This document shows positions 27,084 through 33,905 of a DNA stretch of 47,759 nt, one piece after another. Location of the stretch: contig VYAQ01000258.1 of the NCBI GenBank assembly GCA_009844885.1, forward strand, positions 1 through 47,759. The letters are read 5' to 3'. The notes below the pieces were generated by a model. It saw nothing but the letters and a program-made list of their open reading frames with translations. It was not told where the DNA came from and made no database searches. The stretch is from Gemmatimonadota bacterium (lineage in GTDB: Bacteria; Gemmatimonadota; Gemmatimonadetes; Longimicrobiales; Gaopeijiaceae). Position 1 is the stretch's first letter; each line of letters starts with the position of its first letter. The position numbers and the translations under genes were made by a program.

Positions 27084-27605
27084 TTACAGATCGTGTGTCG
27101 CGATCGCCTCCGTCGCCAGCCGGAGGACGGCAGCGACGCTCCTGTCCCGAATCGCCGCCCGCCCACCCACGAACTGCATACGCCGGGCCGTGCCGATTCC
27201 ATCGCTCACGGCCACGGCGATCCACACGGTTCCCACCGGCTTTTCCGGCCTCCCTCCACGCGGGCCCGCAATCCCCGTGACGGCCAGGGCCACATCGGCG
27301 GAGAACCGCCGACGGGCGCCGAACGCCATCTGCAGGGCGACCAGCTTCGACACGGCGCCATGGGCATCGATGACGACCGGGTCGACGTTCAGACAGCGCA
27401 CCTTGACGTCGTCGCAGTAGGCAACGGCGCCCCCGACGTAGCAGGCGGAGGCCCCCGGTTGGTCGGTGATGGCCGCGCCGACCATGCCGCCCGTACAGCT
27501 CTCGGCGGTGGCGATCTTCAAACCGCGTTCCCGGGAAGCGTCGGACAGGTGCTGCACGAGCTCCGGGATGGACCGACAACCCGCCACACCGGGCTCCGGT
27601 GTCAT
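27084..27605 (-). CDS. pncC: Nicotinamide-nucleotide amidohydrolase PncC (CinA C-terminal domain)
   Basis: 173 residues. It deamidates NMN in pyridine-nucleotide recycling. KIATAESCTGGMVGAAIT is the catalytic signature, with GAVAYCDDVKVRCLNV and ALAVTGIAGPRGG following. It is the stand-alone form, without the N-terminal COG1058 domain of full CinA. The ATG at 27605 overlaps the pgsA stop (ATGA) and is immediately preceded by GGAGGAGG. It relates functionally to nadE elsewhere in the window. Confidence 0.93.
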   Translation of the reverse strand: MTPEPGVAGCRSIPELVQHLSDASRERGLKIATAESCTGGMVGAAITDQPGASACYVGGAVAYCDDVKVRCLNVDPVVIDAHGAVSKLVALQMAFGARRRFSADVALAVTGIAGPRGGRPEKPVGTVWIAVAVSDGIGTARRMQFVGGRAAIRDRSVAAVLRLATEAIATHDL

Positions 27606-28231
27606 TCCCTCCTCCCGACCAGCGCCCGATACCGCCACAGGTAGTCACCCATCGAGAGCAGCGTGAGCAGGATCGCAACACCCAGCGTGACCCCGATCCA
27701 GGCCGCGTGAAACGTCCGCCAGCCGGCCCAGAAGGACCCGGACCACTGCAGCGTGGTGGCGGAAAGCAGCAGCGGATACCACAGCAGCAGCCCCCCGATG
27801 AAGAAGTTCTGGAGCAGCGCCTTCCGTTTCCCCAGGGTTCCGGCGGCGATTACGGTCCCGCGGCGGGCGGCGTAGGCCCGAAACAGGGTGACGAACAGTT
27901 CACGCCCGAACACCACGACGACGACCCACACGGGCAGCGTGCCCCACCAGGGGATGCTGGTGAGCGCGTCCGCACGTCGCGAAATGAAGAAGATCGGCAC
28001 GAAGGTGCTCACCAGGAGCAGCTTGTCGGCTATCGGATCGAGCAGTTTGCCCGTATCCGTGATCCACCCGTGCCTGCGGGCCAGATAGCCGTCCCAAACA
28101 TCGGAAAACGCGGCGAGCAGAAACAGCGCGAAGGCCGCGTACCGACTGGCGACCGAGGGTGCGAGGGCAAGCCAGGCGATGAGGGGACTGACTGCGATCC
28201 GCGCCACCGTAATGGCGTTGGGGAGGTTCAC
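27602..28231 (-). CDS. pgsA: CDP-diacylglycerol-glycerol-3-phosphate 3-phosphatidyltransferase
   Basis: 209 residues, integral membrane. It makes phosphatidylglycerophosphate. The CDP-alcohol phosphotransferase motif DG-x2-AR-x8-G-x3-D-x3-D is intact in WDGYLARRHGWITDTGKLLDPIADK (split here by reading DGYLAR ... GKLLDPIAD). NLPNAITVARIAVSPLIA is the typical N-terminus. It starts with GTG at 28231, forming a GTGA overlap with the preceding gene's stop; GAGGAAGG lies about 12 bases upstream. The frame is open further upstream but without family sequence. Confidence 0.93.
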   Translation of the reverse strand: MNLPNAITVARIAVSPLIAWLALAPSVASRYAAFALFLLAAFSDVWDGYLARRHGWITDTGKLLDPIADKLLLVSTFVPIFFISRRADALTSIPWWGTLPVWVVVVVFGRELFVTLFRAYAARRGTVIAAGTLGKRKALLQNFFIGGLLLWYPLLLSATTLQWSGSFWAGWRTFHAAWIGVTLGVAILLTLLSMGDYLWRYRALVGRRE

Positions 28232-28527
28232 CTGCCGGTCCGCCTTCCTCGCAGCTCCCGTTGCATGCGTGCCAGCACCGATGCCGCCCGCGTCCTCAGG
28301 AGGCGTCGCGGCTCCCACGCGGCAAAGTCGCGCAGGACGGTGATCGCGTCGACGGTGGCCGGCTCGCCGGCCATGTGGCGCAGCGCCGCCAGCCGCCGAA
28401 ACGGATTCGCACTGAAGAGTTCGCGCCGATGCCGCACAACCTGGTGCTTCAGCAACAGCCCGGTCAACGCGCCCACCGCACCCGCGGCGAGCAGGAAGAG
28501 GCCGATCTGGCGCGTTCTTCGGTTCAC
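28228..28527 (-). CDS. Hypothetical small membrane-anchored protein
   Basis: 99 residues, not recognised. One transmembrane helix near the N-terminus (about 8-26, IGLFLLAAGAVGALTGLLL) follows a basic NRRTRQ, so the C-terminal part should face the periplasm or, in the inverse topology, the cytoplasm. The rest is Arg-rich and helical (FRRLAALRHM ... ITVLRDFAAWEPRRLLRTRAASVLARM), resembling a HEAT-like helix pair. It starts with GTG at 28527 behind a GGGGG stretch, sits 12 bases after recR and overlaps pgsA by four. Coupling on both sides and the reading frame support a real gene. Confidence 0.7.
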   Translation of the reverse strand: MNRRTRQIGLFLLAAGAVGALTGLLLKHQVVRHRRELFSANPFRRLAALRHMAGEPATVDAITVLRDFAAWEPRRLLRTRAASVLARMQRELRGRRTGR

Positions 28528-28539
28528 GGTTGTATCCCC

Positions 28540-29154
28540 CTACATTTCGCGTCGGCCGGCCAGGGCCTCGCCGATGGTTGTGCCGTCAACGTACTCCAGA
28601 TCACTTCCGACCGGGATGCCCCTCGCCAGGCGCGTCACACGCGATACGTGCGGGCTGAGCAGACCCTGCAGGTAGACCGCGGTGGCCTCTCCTTCGACGC
28701 TCGCGTTGGTCGCGAGGATGACCTCCGCAGGTGTCTCGGGCGCCTCGGTGATCCGGCTGACCAGACCATCGATATTCAGGTGCTCCGGACCTATCCCGTC
28801 AAGTGGAGACAGACGACCGCCAAGGACGTGAAAGAGTCCGCGGTATCTTCCGGCCCTTTCGATGGCACCCACCTCGTAGGCCTCCTCCACCACGCAGATC
28901 ACCCCCTGATCGCGGGACGGGTCCCGGCACACCGGGCAGAGCGCGCCGTCGCAGTAGTTGCCGCACTGCGGGCAGGGGTGGATCCGCTCCGCCACCTCCA
29001 GGAGCGCATTCGCAAGCCGCCGCACATCGTCCCTGGCTCCCTTGACAAGGTGGAACGCCAGGCGCAACGCGGTCTTGGTTCCGATCCCGGGAAGCTTCCG
29101 CAATTGTCGGCAGAGCTCCTCGATCGGCGATTGTACCGGGCGGCCGCTATCCAA
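28540..29154 (-). CDS. recR: Recombination protein RecR
   Basis: 204 residues. It works with RecO and RecF to load RecA on gapped DNA. A helix-hairpin-helix (LRKLPGIGTKTALRLAFHL) is followed by a four-Cys zinc finger (CPQCGNYCDGALCPVC), then the Toprim domain (ICVVEEAYEVGAIE, LGGRLSPLDGIGPE). The only suitable start is a TTG at 29154, giving a short N-terminus before PIEELCRQL; the Shine-Dalgarno is poor. It follows ybaB by 9 bases in the conserved dnaX-ybaB-recR order. Confidence 0.95.
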   Translation of the reverse strand: MDSGRPVQSPIEELCRQLRKLPGIGTKTALRLAFHLVKGARDDVRRLANALLEVAERIHPCPQCGNYCDGALCPVCRDPSRDQGVICVVEEAYEVGAIERAGRYRGLFHVLGGRLSPLDGIGPEHLNIDGLVSRITEAPETPAEVILATNASVEGEATAVYLQGLLSPHVSRVTRLARGIPVGSDLEYVDGTTIGEALAGRREM

Positions 29155-29163
29155 GAGCCGGGG

Positions 29164-29481
29164 TCAGAACAGTCCGGGCAACTGGACCGGCAACCCCCCC
29201 GCCGCGCCGCGCATCCGCTCTTCCGAAAAATCGCGCGCGCGGTTCTGCGCCTCCGCCACGGCCGCCACGACCAGATCCTCGAGCATCTCGGGGTCTTCCG
29301 GATCGATCACTTCGCGGTCGATCGAAATGCCCCTGAGGTCGCCCTTGCCGTTCACGCGCGCGGTCACCATGCCGCCCCCGGACGAAGCCGTCAGCTCCTC
29401 CGTGTGCAGGCTGTCCTGCAACTCCTTGATCCTGGCCTGGATCTGCTGCCCCATCTTCATCAACTGCTGGATATTCGTCAT
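29164..29481 (-). CDS. ybaB: YbaB/EbfC nucleoid-associated protein
   Basis: 105 residues. MTNIQQLMKMGQQIQARIKE begins the long helix of this dimeric DNA-binding family, and GGGMVTARVNGKGDLRGISID is the conserved sheet. It binds DNA in a tweezer-like dimer and is encoded between dnaX and recR in most bacteria, as here. The ATG at 29481 is 32 bases after the dnaX stop. Confidence 0.95.
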   Translation of the reverse strand: MTNIQQLMKMGQQIQARIKELQDSLHTEELTASSGGGMVTARVNGKGDLRGISIDREVIDPEDPEMLEDLVVAAVAEAQNRARDFSEERMRGAAGGLPVQLPGLF

Positions 29482-29513
29482 GTCGTTTCTGCCGGTTGCA
29501 TGGGTTTCGCCGC

Positions 29514-31226
29514 TCAGTCGACCAACTCGAGATCCAGCTCAACGACGGCTCTCTCGAGTTGCGGAGCACGCTTGACGAGTTCGTTCAGACGCGACTCCCG
29601 GACCGAGTCCCGAGTGACTCTTCCGGCGGGACTGCCCGGCGGACCAGCCTTCCCATCCGTGGCACCCTCTCCGCCTGAACGGTCACCCTCTTCGATCTCG
29701 ATTGAAATCTCTGCAGATTCCCGACCCGAATGAAGGGCCAGCGCCTCGAGCAGCGCCTGCCGGGTGGCCACCTCCCGCAGTTTGTCGGATGCCGGCCCGC
29801 CGGTTACCGCCAGCGAGATCCCCTTGCCGGTCTCGGTGAGCGTGGCCGATGTGCGCAGGAGGAACGAAAGCCCGCGTTCGACTCGCTCCCGGTCCCCCAA
29901 TACGGCGCTCCAAATCGTGTCGAGCGTTCCTTCGGCCGGCACGGGGGCCGCGTCCCTGCCGTCTGCGGAGGACACCGCGACGCGCACGCGGGCGGGCGAT
30001 TGCGGGGACGCGACGCCGTCGCCGGGGACGCCGGACCCGGTGGCCTCGGCCGGGGCGTCCGGCCCCCGGGACGGTGTCCCACCAAGTGCCTGGATGATCT
30101 CTTCCAGCTCCACGGTGCGGTCCAGGTAGCTCATGCGGAGCAGGAGCATCTCAATGAGGACCCGCGGCCTCCCCGTGCGGCGCAAACTGCCGTCGGCCTC
30201 GAGAGACGAGGCCATGGCCAGCATCCGGACCAGGTCCCCGGGCGCGAAAGCTGCCGCCCGCCCGGCGAAATCGTCGCGCAGGTCCTCGTTCAGATCGCCC
30301 GCCGTAGAGGAGGCGTCCAGTGACATGCGCAGCAGCAGTCGCAGCTTCTCGGCCAGCCCGTAGTAGAACTCGACGAGGTCGTGCCCTTCGTCGATCAGTT
30401 CTTCGACGAACTCGAAGACGGCCCCGTGCCGGCGCTCGATGACGATGTCGAAGAGATCCAGATAGCGTTGCTCGTCCACCACCCCGAGGACGCGGACCAC
30501 GGAGTCCATGCTCACGCTCTCGTCCGACAGGGCCAGCACCTGATCCAGCAGCGACAGCCCGTCGCGCATGCCGCCGTTCGCCTTCCGGGCGATCGCCCGC
30601 AGCGCCTCGGGGTCCGCCTCGATGCCCTCGGCCCCCAGCACCTCGTCCAGCCGCTTCATGATGTCCGTGGTGCCGATGCGGCGGAAGTCGAACCGCTGGC
30701 AGCGCGACAGGATCGGTGATGCGCTCTGACGGATCTTCCGGGGCTCCGTGGTGGCGAAGACGAAGATCACCCGGGGCGGAGGCTCCTCCAGGATCTTGAG
30801 AAGCGCGTTCCAGGCCTCGCGCGTGAGCATGTGTGCCTCGTCGAGGATGTAGACCTTGTAGCGGTTCTCCTCGGAGGGCGCGTACATCGCCCGTTCACGG
30901 AGTTCGCGCGCGTCGTCGACACCCCGGTTGGAGGCCGCGTCGATCTCCACGACATCGAGCGACGTATGCCCCGCCCAGATGTGGGAGCAGTCCCGGCAAA
31001 CGCCGCAGGGCTCTCCCTCGGGGGTGCGGTCGGGACAATTCAGCGACATCGCGAGCACGCGCGCCAGCGTCGTCTTGCCGACGCCGCGCGGACCGCAGAA
31101 GAGGTACGCGTGACCGACGCGATCCCCGGCCACCGCGTGCCGGAGCGTCTGGGACACGTGCTCCTGCGTCGACACCTCCCCGAAGCGTCGGGGCCGGTAT
31201 TTGCGGGCTAGCGCGAGATAGGACAA
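29514..31226 (-). CDS. dnaX: DNA polymerase III subunit gamma/tau
   Basis: 570 residues. The AAA+ clamp-loader domain has Walker A GPRGVGKT (45-52), zinc ligands C64, C74, C77 and C80, Walker B YILDEAHML and the sensor/arginine region SRCQRFDFRR. Domain III (about 225-370) is followed by a Pro/Ala/Gly-rich linker and a tau-like C-terminal domain, so this is the long tau form. I see no A-rich slippery heptamer that would give gamma by frameshift. The start is a TTG at 31226 (SYLALARKYRPRRF). The SRP RNA gene ends 43 bases upstream, so the two are probably co-transcribed. Confidence 0.95.
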   Translation of the reverse strand: MSYLALARKYRPRRFGEVSTQEHVSQTLRHAVAGDRVGHAYLFCGPRGVGKTTLARVLAMSLNCPDRTPEGEPCGVCRDCSHIWAGHTSLDVVEIDAASNRGVDDARELRERAMYAPSEENRYKVYILDEAHMLTREAWNALLKILEEPPPRVIFVFATTEPRKIRQSASPILSRCQRFDFRRIGTTDIMKRLDEVLGAEGIEADPEALRAIARKANGGMRDGLSLLDQVLALSDESVSMDSVVRVLGVVDEQRYLDLFDIVIERRHGAVFEFVEELIDEGHDLVEFYYGLAEKLRLLLRMSLDASSTAGDLNEDLRDDFAGRAAAFAPGDLVRMLAMASSLEADGSLRRTGRPRVLIEMLLLRMSYLDRTVELEEIIQALGGTPSRGPDAPAEATGSGVPGDGVASPQSPARVRVAVSSADGRDAAPVPAEGTLDTIWSAVLGDRERVERGLSFLLRTSATLTETGKGISLAVTGGPASDKLREVATRQALLEALALHSGRESAEISIEIEEGDRSGGEGATDGKAGPPGSPAGRVTRDSVRESRLNELVKRAPQLERAVVELDLELVD

Positions 31227-31269
31227 GGTGGCGGCGTGGACTCACAGTTGGCCGGACGGGGGGCGCGAG

Positions 31270-31369
31270 GTGCCCCAGGCACTCCGCGGCGACGTTCACC
31301 TCACTTACCGCTGCTACCTGCGGGGTCCTGACGGGGTTCATGGGTTCCGGTCCCGCGGACCTGGGGCAC
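31270..31369 (-). ncRNA. ffs: Signal recognition particle RNA (4.5S-like, small type)
   Basis: About 100 nucleotides on the minus strand. The ends pair perfectly (GTGCCCCAGG at 31360-31369 with CCTGGGGCAC at 31270-31279), followed by a second helix (TCCGCGG with CCGCGGA). The apical domain IV shows the SRP signature TGAACCCCGTCAGG ... AGCAGCGGTAAG, the site that binds Ffh. The loop is unusual: where GTCAGG-ACC-GGAA-GGT-AGCAGC is expected, this RNA has CCGCA between ACC and GGT. Location directly upstream of dnaX is classical for ffs. The promoter at 31375-31404 predicts a start at about 31369, exactly where the helix begins. No covariance model was run. Confidence 0.9.
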
Positions 31370-31374
31370 GGCCA

Positions 31375-31404
31375 AAGCTACCCGGGTCCGGGAGGGGGCG
31401 TCAA
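31375..31404 (-). promoter_or_regulatory. Promoter of ffs (and probably dnaX)
   Basis: Minus strand: TTGACG -35 at 31399-31404, an 18-bp spacer and TAGCTT -10 at 31375-31380. It begins transcription at about 31369, the 5' end of the SRP RNA helix. It lies in the short gap after the yraN stop (31426). Confidence 0.65.
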
Positions 31405-31425
31405 CGGAGCGTCCGCGCTCGGAGA

Positions 31426-31797
31426 CTACCGGCCGGGGCGCCACGCGTCCGGGATGTGCTCGATGCGCGTCGTGCCGCCGGTCATGTCCACCGCGATCGC
31501 GTCGAAGCGGTACATGGCTCCGGGCCTGCCGTGCTCGTGGATCCATCGGCGGGCGGCTGCCTCTACGGCTCTGCGCTTGAGCGCCCGAATCGGCTCCAGG
31601 GGCGTGCCGCCCGTAGCGGAGGAGCGGGTCTTCACCTCGACGAAGGCCACGACACCACCGCGCGCCGCGACGAGATCCAGTTCCTTGGGACCCGCCCTGA
31701 AGTTGCGCGCCAGCAGCACCCATCCGCGTTCCCGAAGATAGTCCGCCGCCACGGCCTCCCCGCGCCGTCCCAGGCCCCACCGATCGTCGTTTCCCAT
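31426..31797 (-). CDS. YraN/UPF0102 endonuclease-like protein
   Basis: 123 residues. GLGRRGEAVAADYLRERGW is the family start, and the endonuclease-fold core is ELDLVAARGGVVAFVEVKTRSS, with the E-x-K and D residues of the restriction-endonuclease-like metal site. RRWIHEH and YRFDAIAVD complete the pattern. The cellular role is not established. It lies between the aroF-type gene and the SRP RNA and is 57 bases after the former. Confidence 0.9.
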   Translation of the reverse strand: MGNDDRWGLGRRGEAVAADYLRERGWVLLARNFRAGPKELDLVAARGGVVAFVEVKTRSSATGGTPLEPIRALKRRAVEAAARRWIHEHGRPGAMYRFDAIAVDMTGGTTRIEHIPDAWRPGR

Positions 31798-31854
31798 GGC
31801 GGTGCAATCTGTGGGCGCGGCGCGGGCGCCTACATGGCTCGATGGGACGTCCGG

Positions 31855-32931
31855 CTACATCGTGGTGTGCACGGCCGCCTTCACTGCACCGGTCAACGCA
31901 GGCTCCGGGAGGGTCGCCAGGTTCCGGCCGATCGCACGCGCGATCGGACCACAGTGGGCGACCAGTTCAGCGAACTGCTCCGGGTAGAGGCTCTGCGCAC
32001 CGTCCGAAAGCGCCTCCGGCGGATCCGGGTGCACCTCCACGATGAGGCCGTCCGCACCGGCCGCGACCGCCGCGCGGGCCATCGGCGTGACCTTGGTGCG
32101 CACCCCGGTGCCGTGACTGGGATCCGCAACGATCGGCAGGTGCGTCAACGACTTGACGAGGGGGATCGCGGTCAGATCGAGGACGTTGCGCGTCTGCGGG
32201 TCGAAGCTGCGGACACCGCGCTCGCAGAGGATGACATTCGGGTTGCCCTCGCTGAGCAGGTATTCGGCCGCGAGCAGAAGCTCCGTAATCGTCGCCGACA
32301 TCCCGCGCTTCAGCAACACCGGCTTGCCGACGCGCCCGGCCCGCTTGAGCAGAGGGTAGTTCTGCATGTTGCGCGCCCCGATCTGGATCATGTCGGCGTA
32401 CTCGGCCACGGCGGCGACTCCTTCCGGTTCGACGGCCTCCGTCACAATGGCCAGGCCCGTCCGCTCCCGGGCTTCCGCCAACAACTCCAGTCCGCGCACG
32501 CCCAGCCCCTGGAACGAATAGGGCGAGGTCCGGGGCTTGAACGCCCCACCCCGCAGCACGCAGGCGCCCAGATTCCGCACCTGGGCCGCGATGTCCAGAA
32601 TCTGCTCGCGTCCCTCGACCGCGCAGGGTCCGGCCATCAGGACGACCCCCCGACCCCCGATGACCACGCCGTTGCCGAGCGTGACGACCGAGTCCTCCTC
32701 GCGCCATTCTCTGGAGACCTGCTTGTAGGGTTTGCTGACCTTGATGACTTCGCGCACCCCTTCGAGGCCCTCGAGCCTCGCCGACTCCACCCGTCCGTCG
32801 TTTCCCACCAGGCCGATGGCGGTACGCTGCCGCCCGGGCATCGGCTTGGCTCCATATCCCATGTCTTCGATCACGTCCACGACCCGGTCGATCTGTTCCG
32901 GCGTGGCGCGATGGTCCATGACGATCAACAC
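31855..32931 (-). CDS. aroF: 3-deoxy-7-phosphoheptulonate (DAHP) synthase, type I with N-terminal FDL domain
   Basis: 358 residues. It condenses PEP with erythrose-4-phosphate at the entry to the shikimate pathway. The first ~75 residues match the ferredoxin-like regulatory domain ([21 protein letters not shown]), and the TIM barrel carries [65 protein letters not shown] and [17 protein letters not shown]. This is the Thermotoga/Bacillus-type enzyme. I use the GTG at 32931, because VLIVM is how relatives begin; MDHRAT at 32919 is the alternative. It is a paralogue of kdsA in the same window. Confidence 0.94.
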   Translation of the reverse strand: MLIVMDHRATPEQIDRVVDVIEDMGYGAKPMPGRQRTAIGLVGNDGRVESARLEGLEGVREVIKVSKPYKQVSREWREEDSVVTLGNGVVIGGRGVVLMAGPCAVEGREQILDIAAQVRNLGACVLRGGAFKPRTSPYSFQGLGVRGLELLAEARERTGLAIVTEAVEPEGVAAVAEYADMIQIGARNMQNYPLLKRAGRVGKPVLLKRGMSATITELLLAAEYLLSEGNPNVILCERGVRSFDPQTRNVLDLTAIPLVKSLTHLPIVADPSHGTGVRTKVTPMARAAVAAGADGLIVEVHPDPPEALSDGAQSLYPEQFAELVAHCGPIARAIGRNLATLPEPALTGAVKAAVHTTM

Positions 32932-33033
32932 GGCAAATGTCCATCCTTCGGAGAACTGTCGCGCGCCCGGGGCCAGGGCCGGGGCAACCGGTTGCGCCGG
33001 CGGAGATTGCGCGCGGAAGACGAGAGGATGCGA

Positions 33034-33062
33034 ATCGTAAGCAACGCGGGTGAAAAGGTCCA
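33034..33062 (-). promoter_or_regulatory. Candidate promoter of the DAHP synthase gene
   Basis: Minus strand: TGGACC at 33057-33062, a 17-bp spacer and TACGAT at 33034-33039, within the 200-bp gap 32932-33131. It would give a leader of about 97 bases. The rest of the gap is GC-rich; I see no leader peptide or clear attenuator. Confidence 0.4.
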
Positions 33063-33131
33063 CCCATGCGGGCTGGGCGGCACCATGCGGCCGGTGCACG
33101 CCGACCGCGATCCCCGTGTCCGGCCCGCCGA

Positions 33132-33905
33132 CTACTCGAGCACGAAACGCTCGCCATCGCCGGCGCAGACGACGCGTCCCCGGTAGCCGGCTACCCGCAC
33201 AAGCGACGGTGCCGAGTCGGCGTCGAGAGGGGGATACATGTGCGTGAGAACCAGAACGCCCGGTCGGGCCCGTTTGGCCATCTCGGCGACTGATACAGGG
33301 GACAGGTGGCGTCCCGGCGGCGGGGGGTCGGGGTGTGCGCATTCGCTGATCAGCACGTCGACGCCTCGCAGGAACGATCCCAGCGTCCCGTCCGGGCCCG
33401 TGTCGCCGGTGTACCCGACGGCCCGGCCCCCCATCTCGACGCGCACGGCGACCGAGCTGTCGGTATGCGGCACCGGGTGAAACCGCAGCGTCGGCGAGGC
33501 GTCCGGGCCGCGCCAGACCGCGGAACGCGCCACCTCCTCGTAGTCCAGTTCGAATCCGGGCCGGACGATGAAATCCCCGTGCGCGCGCCGCAACGCTTCG
33601 ACGCGTTCGGTCAGCCCGCTCGGCCCCAGGATGCGCAGGCGGCGCCTGCGGGGCGCGGGAGCGGCCCATTTCATGGCAAAGAGCAGGTGCGGCAGGTCGC
33701 CGAAGTGGTCGGTATGGTAGTGGGTGAAGACGACGTGCGTGATCTTCCACCACGCCAGGCCGTGGCGAGCCAGCCCGTGCACCGTTCCGGGGCCCGCGTC
33801 GAGCAGAATCCTCGTCGGGCCGTGCTCCACCAGATGTGCCGGCGACGATCTCTCACCGGACGGAACGAGCGTCCCGGATCCGACGACCGTCACCGCGGGG
33901 GTCAA
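33132..33905 (-). CDS. RNase Z-like metallo-beta-lactamase-fold hydrolase
   Basis: 257 residues. The metal site is [15 protein letters not shown] (HxHxDH), with further ligands in [11 protein letters not shown] and LTHMYPP. The overall pattern, starting [12 protein letters not shown] with [21 protein letters not shown], is that of the RNase Z/arylsulfatase-like branch; a tRNase Z exosite arm is not obvious, so a true tRNA 3' processing role is uncertain. The TTG at 33905 overlaps the smc stop as TTGA; a GTG four codons in is an alternative. It is the last gene of the rpsF-smc run. Confidence 0.85.
   Translation of the reverse strand: MTPAVTVVGSGTLVPSGERSSPAHLVEHGPTRILLDAGPGTVHGLARHGLAWWKITHVVFTHYHTDHFGDLPHLLFAMKWAAPAPRRRRLRILGPSGLTERVEALRRAHGDFIVRPGFELDYEEVARSAVWRGPDASPTLRFHPVPHTDSSVAVRVEMGGRAVGYTGDTGPDGTLGSFLRGVDVLISECAHPDPPPPGRHLSPVSVAEMAKRARPGVLVLTHMYPPLDADSAPSLVRVAGYRGRVVCAGDGERFVLE

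Noticed and set aside
29514-31226. Programmed frameshift in dnaX to give gamma subunit
   Set aside because: I see no A-rich slippery heptamer or adjacent stem-loop in the gene.
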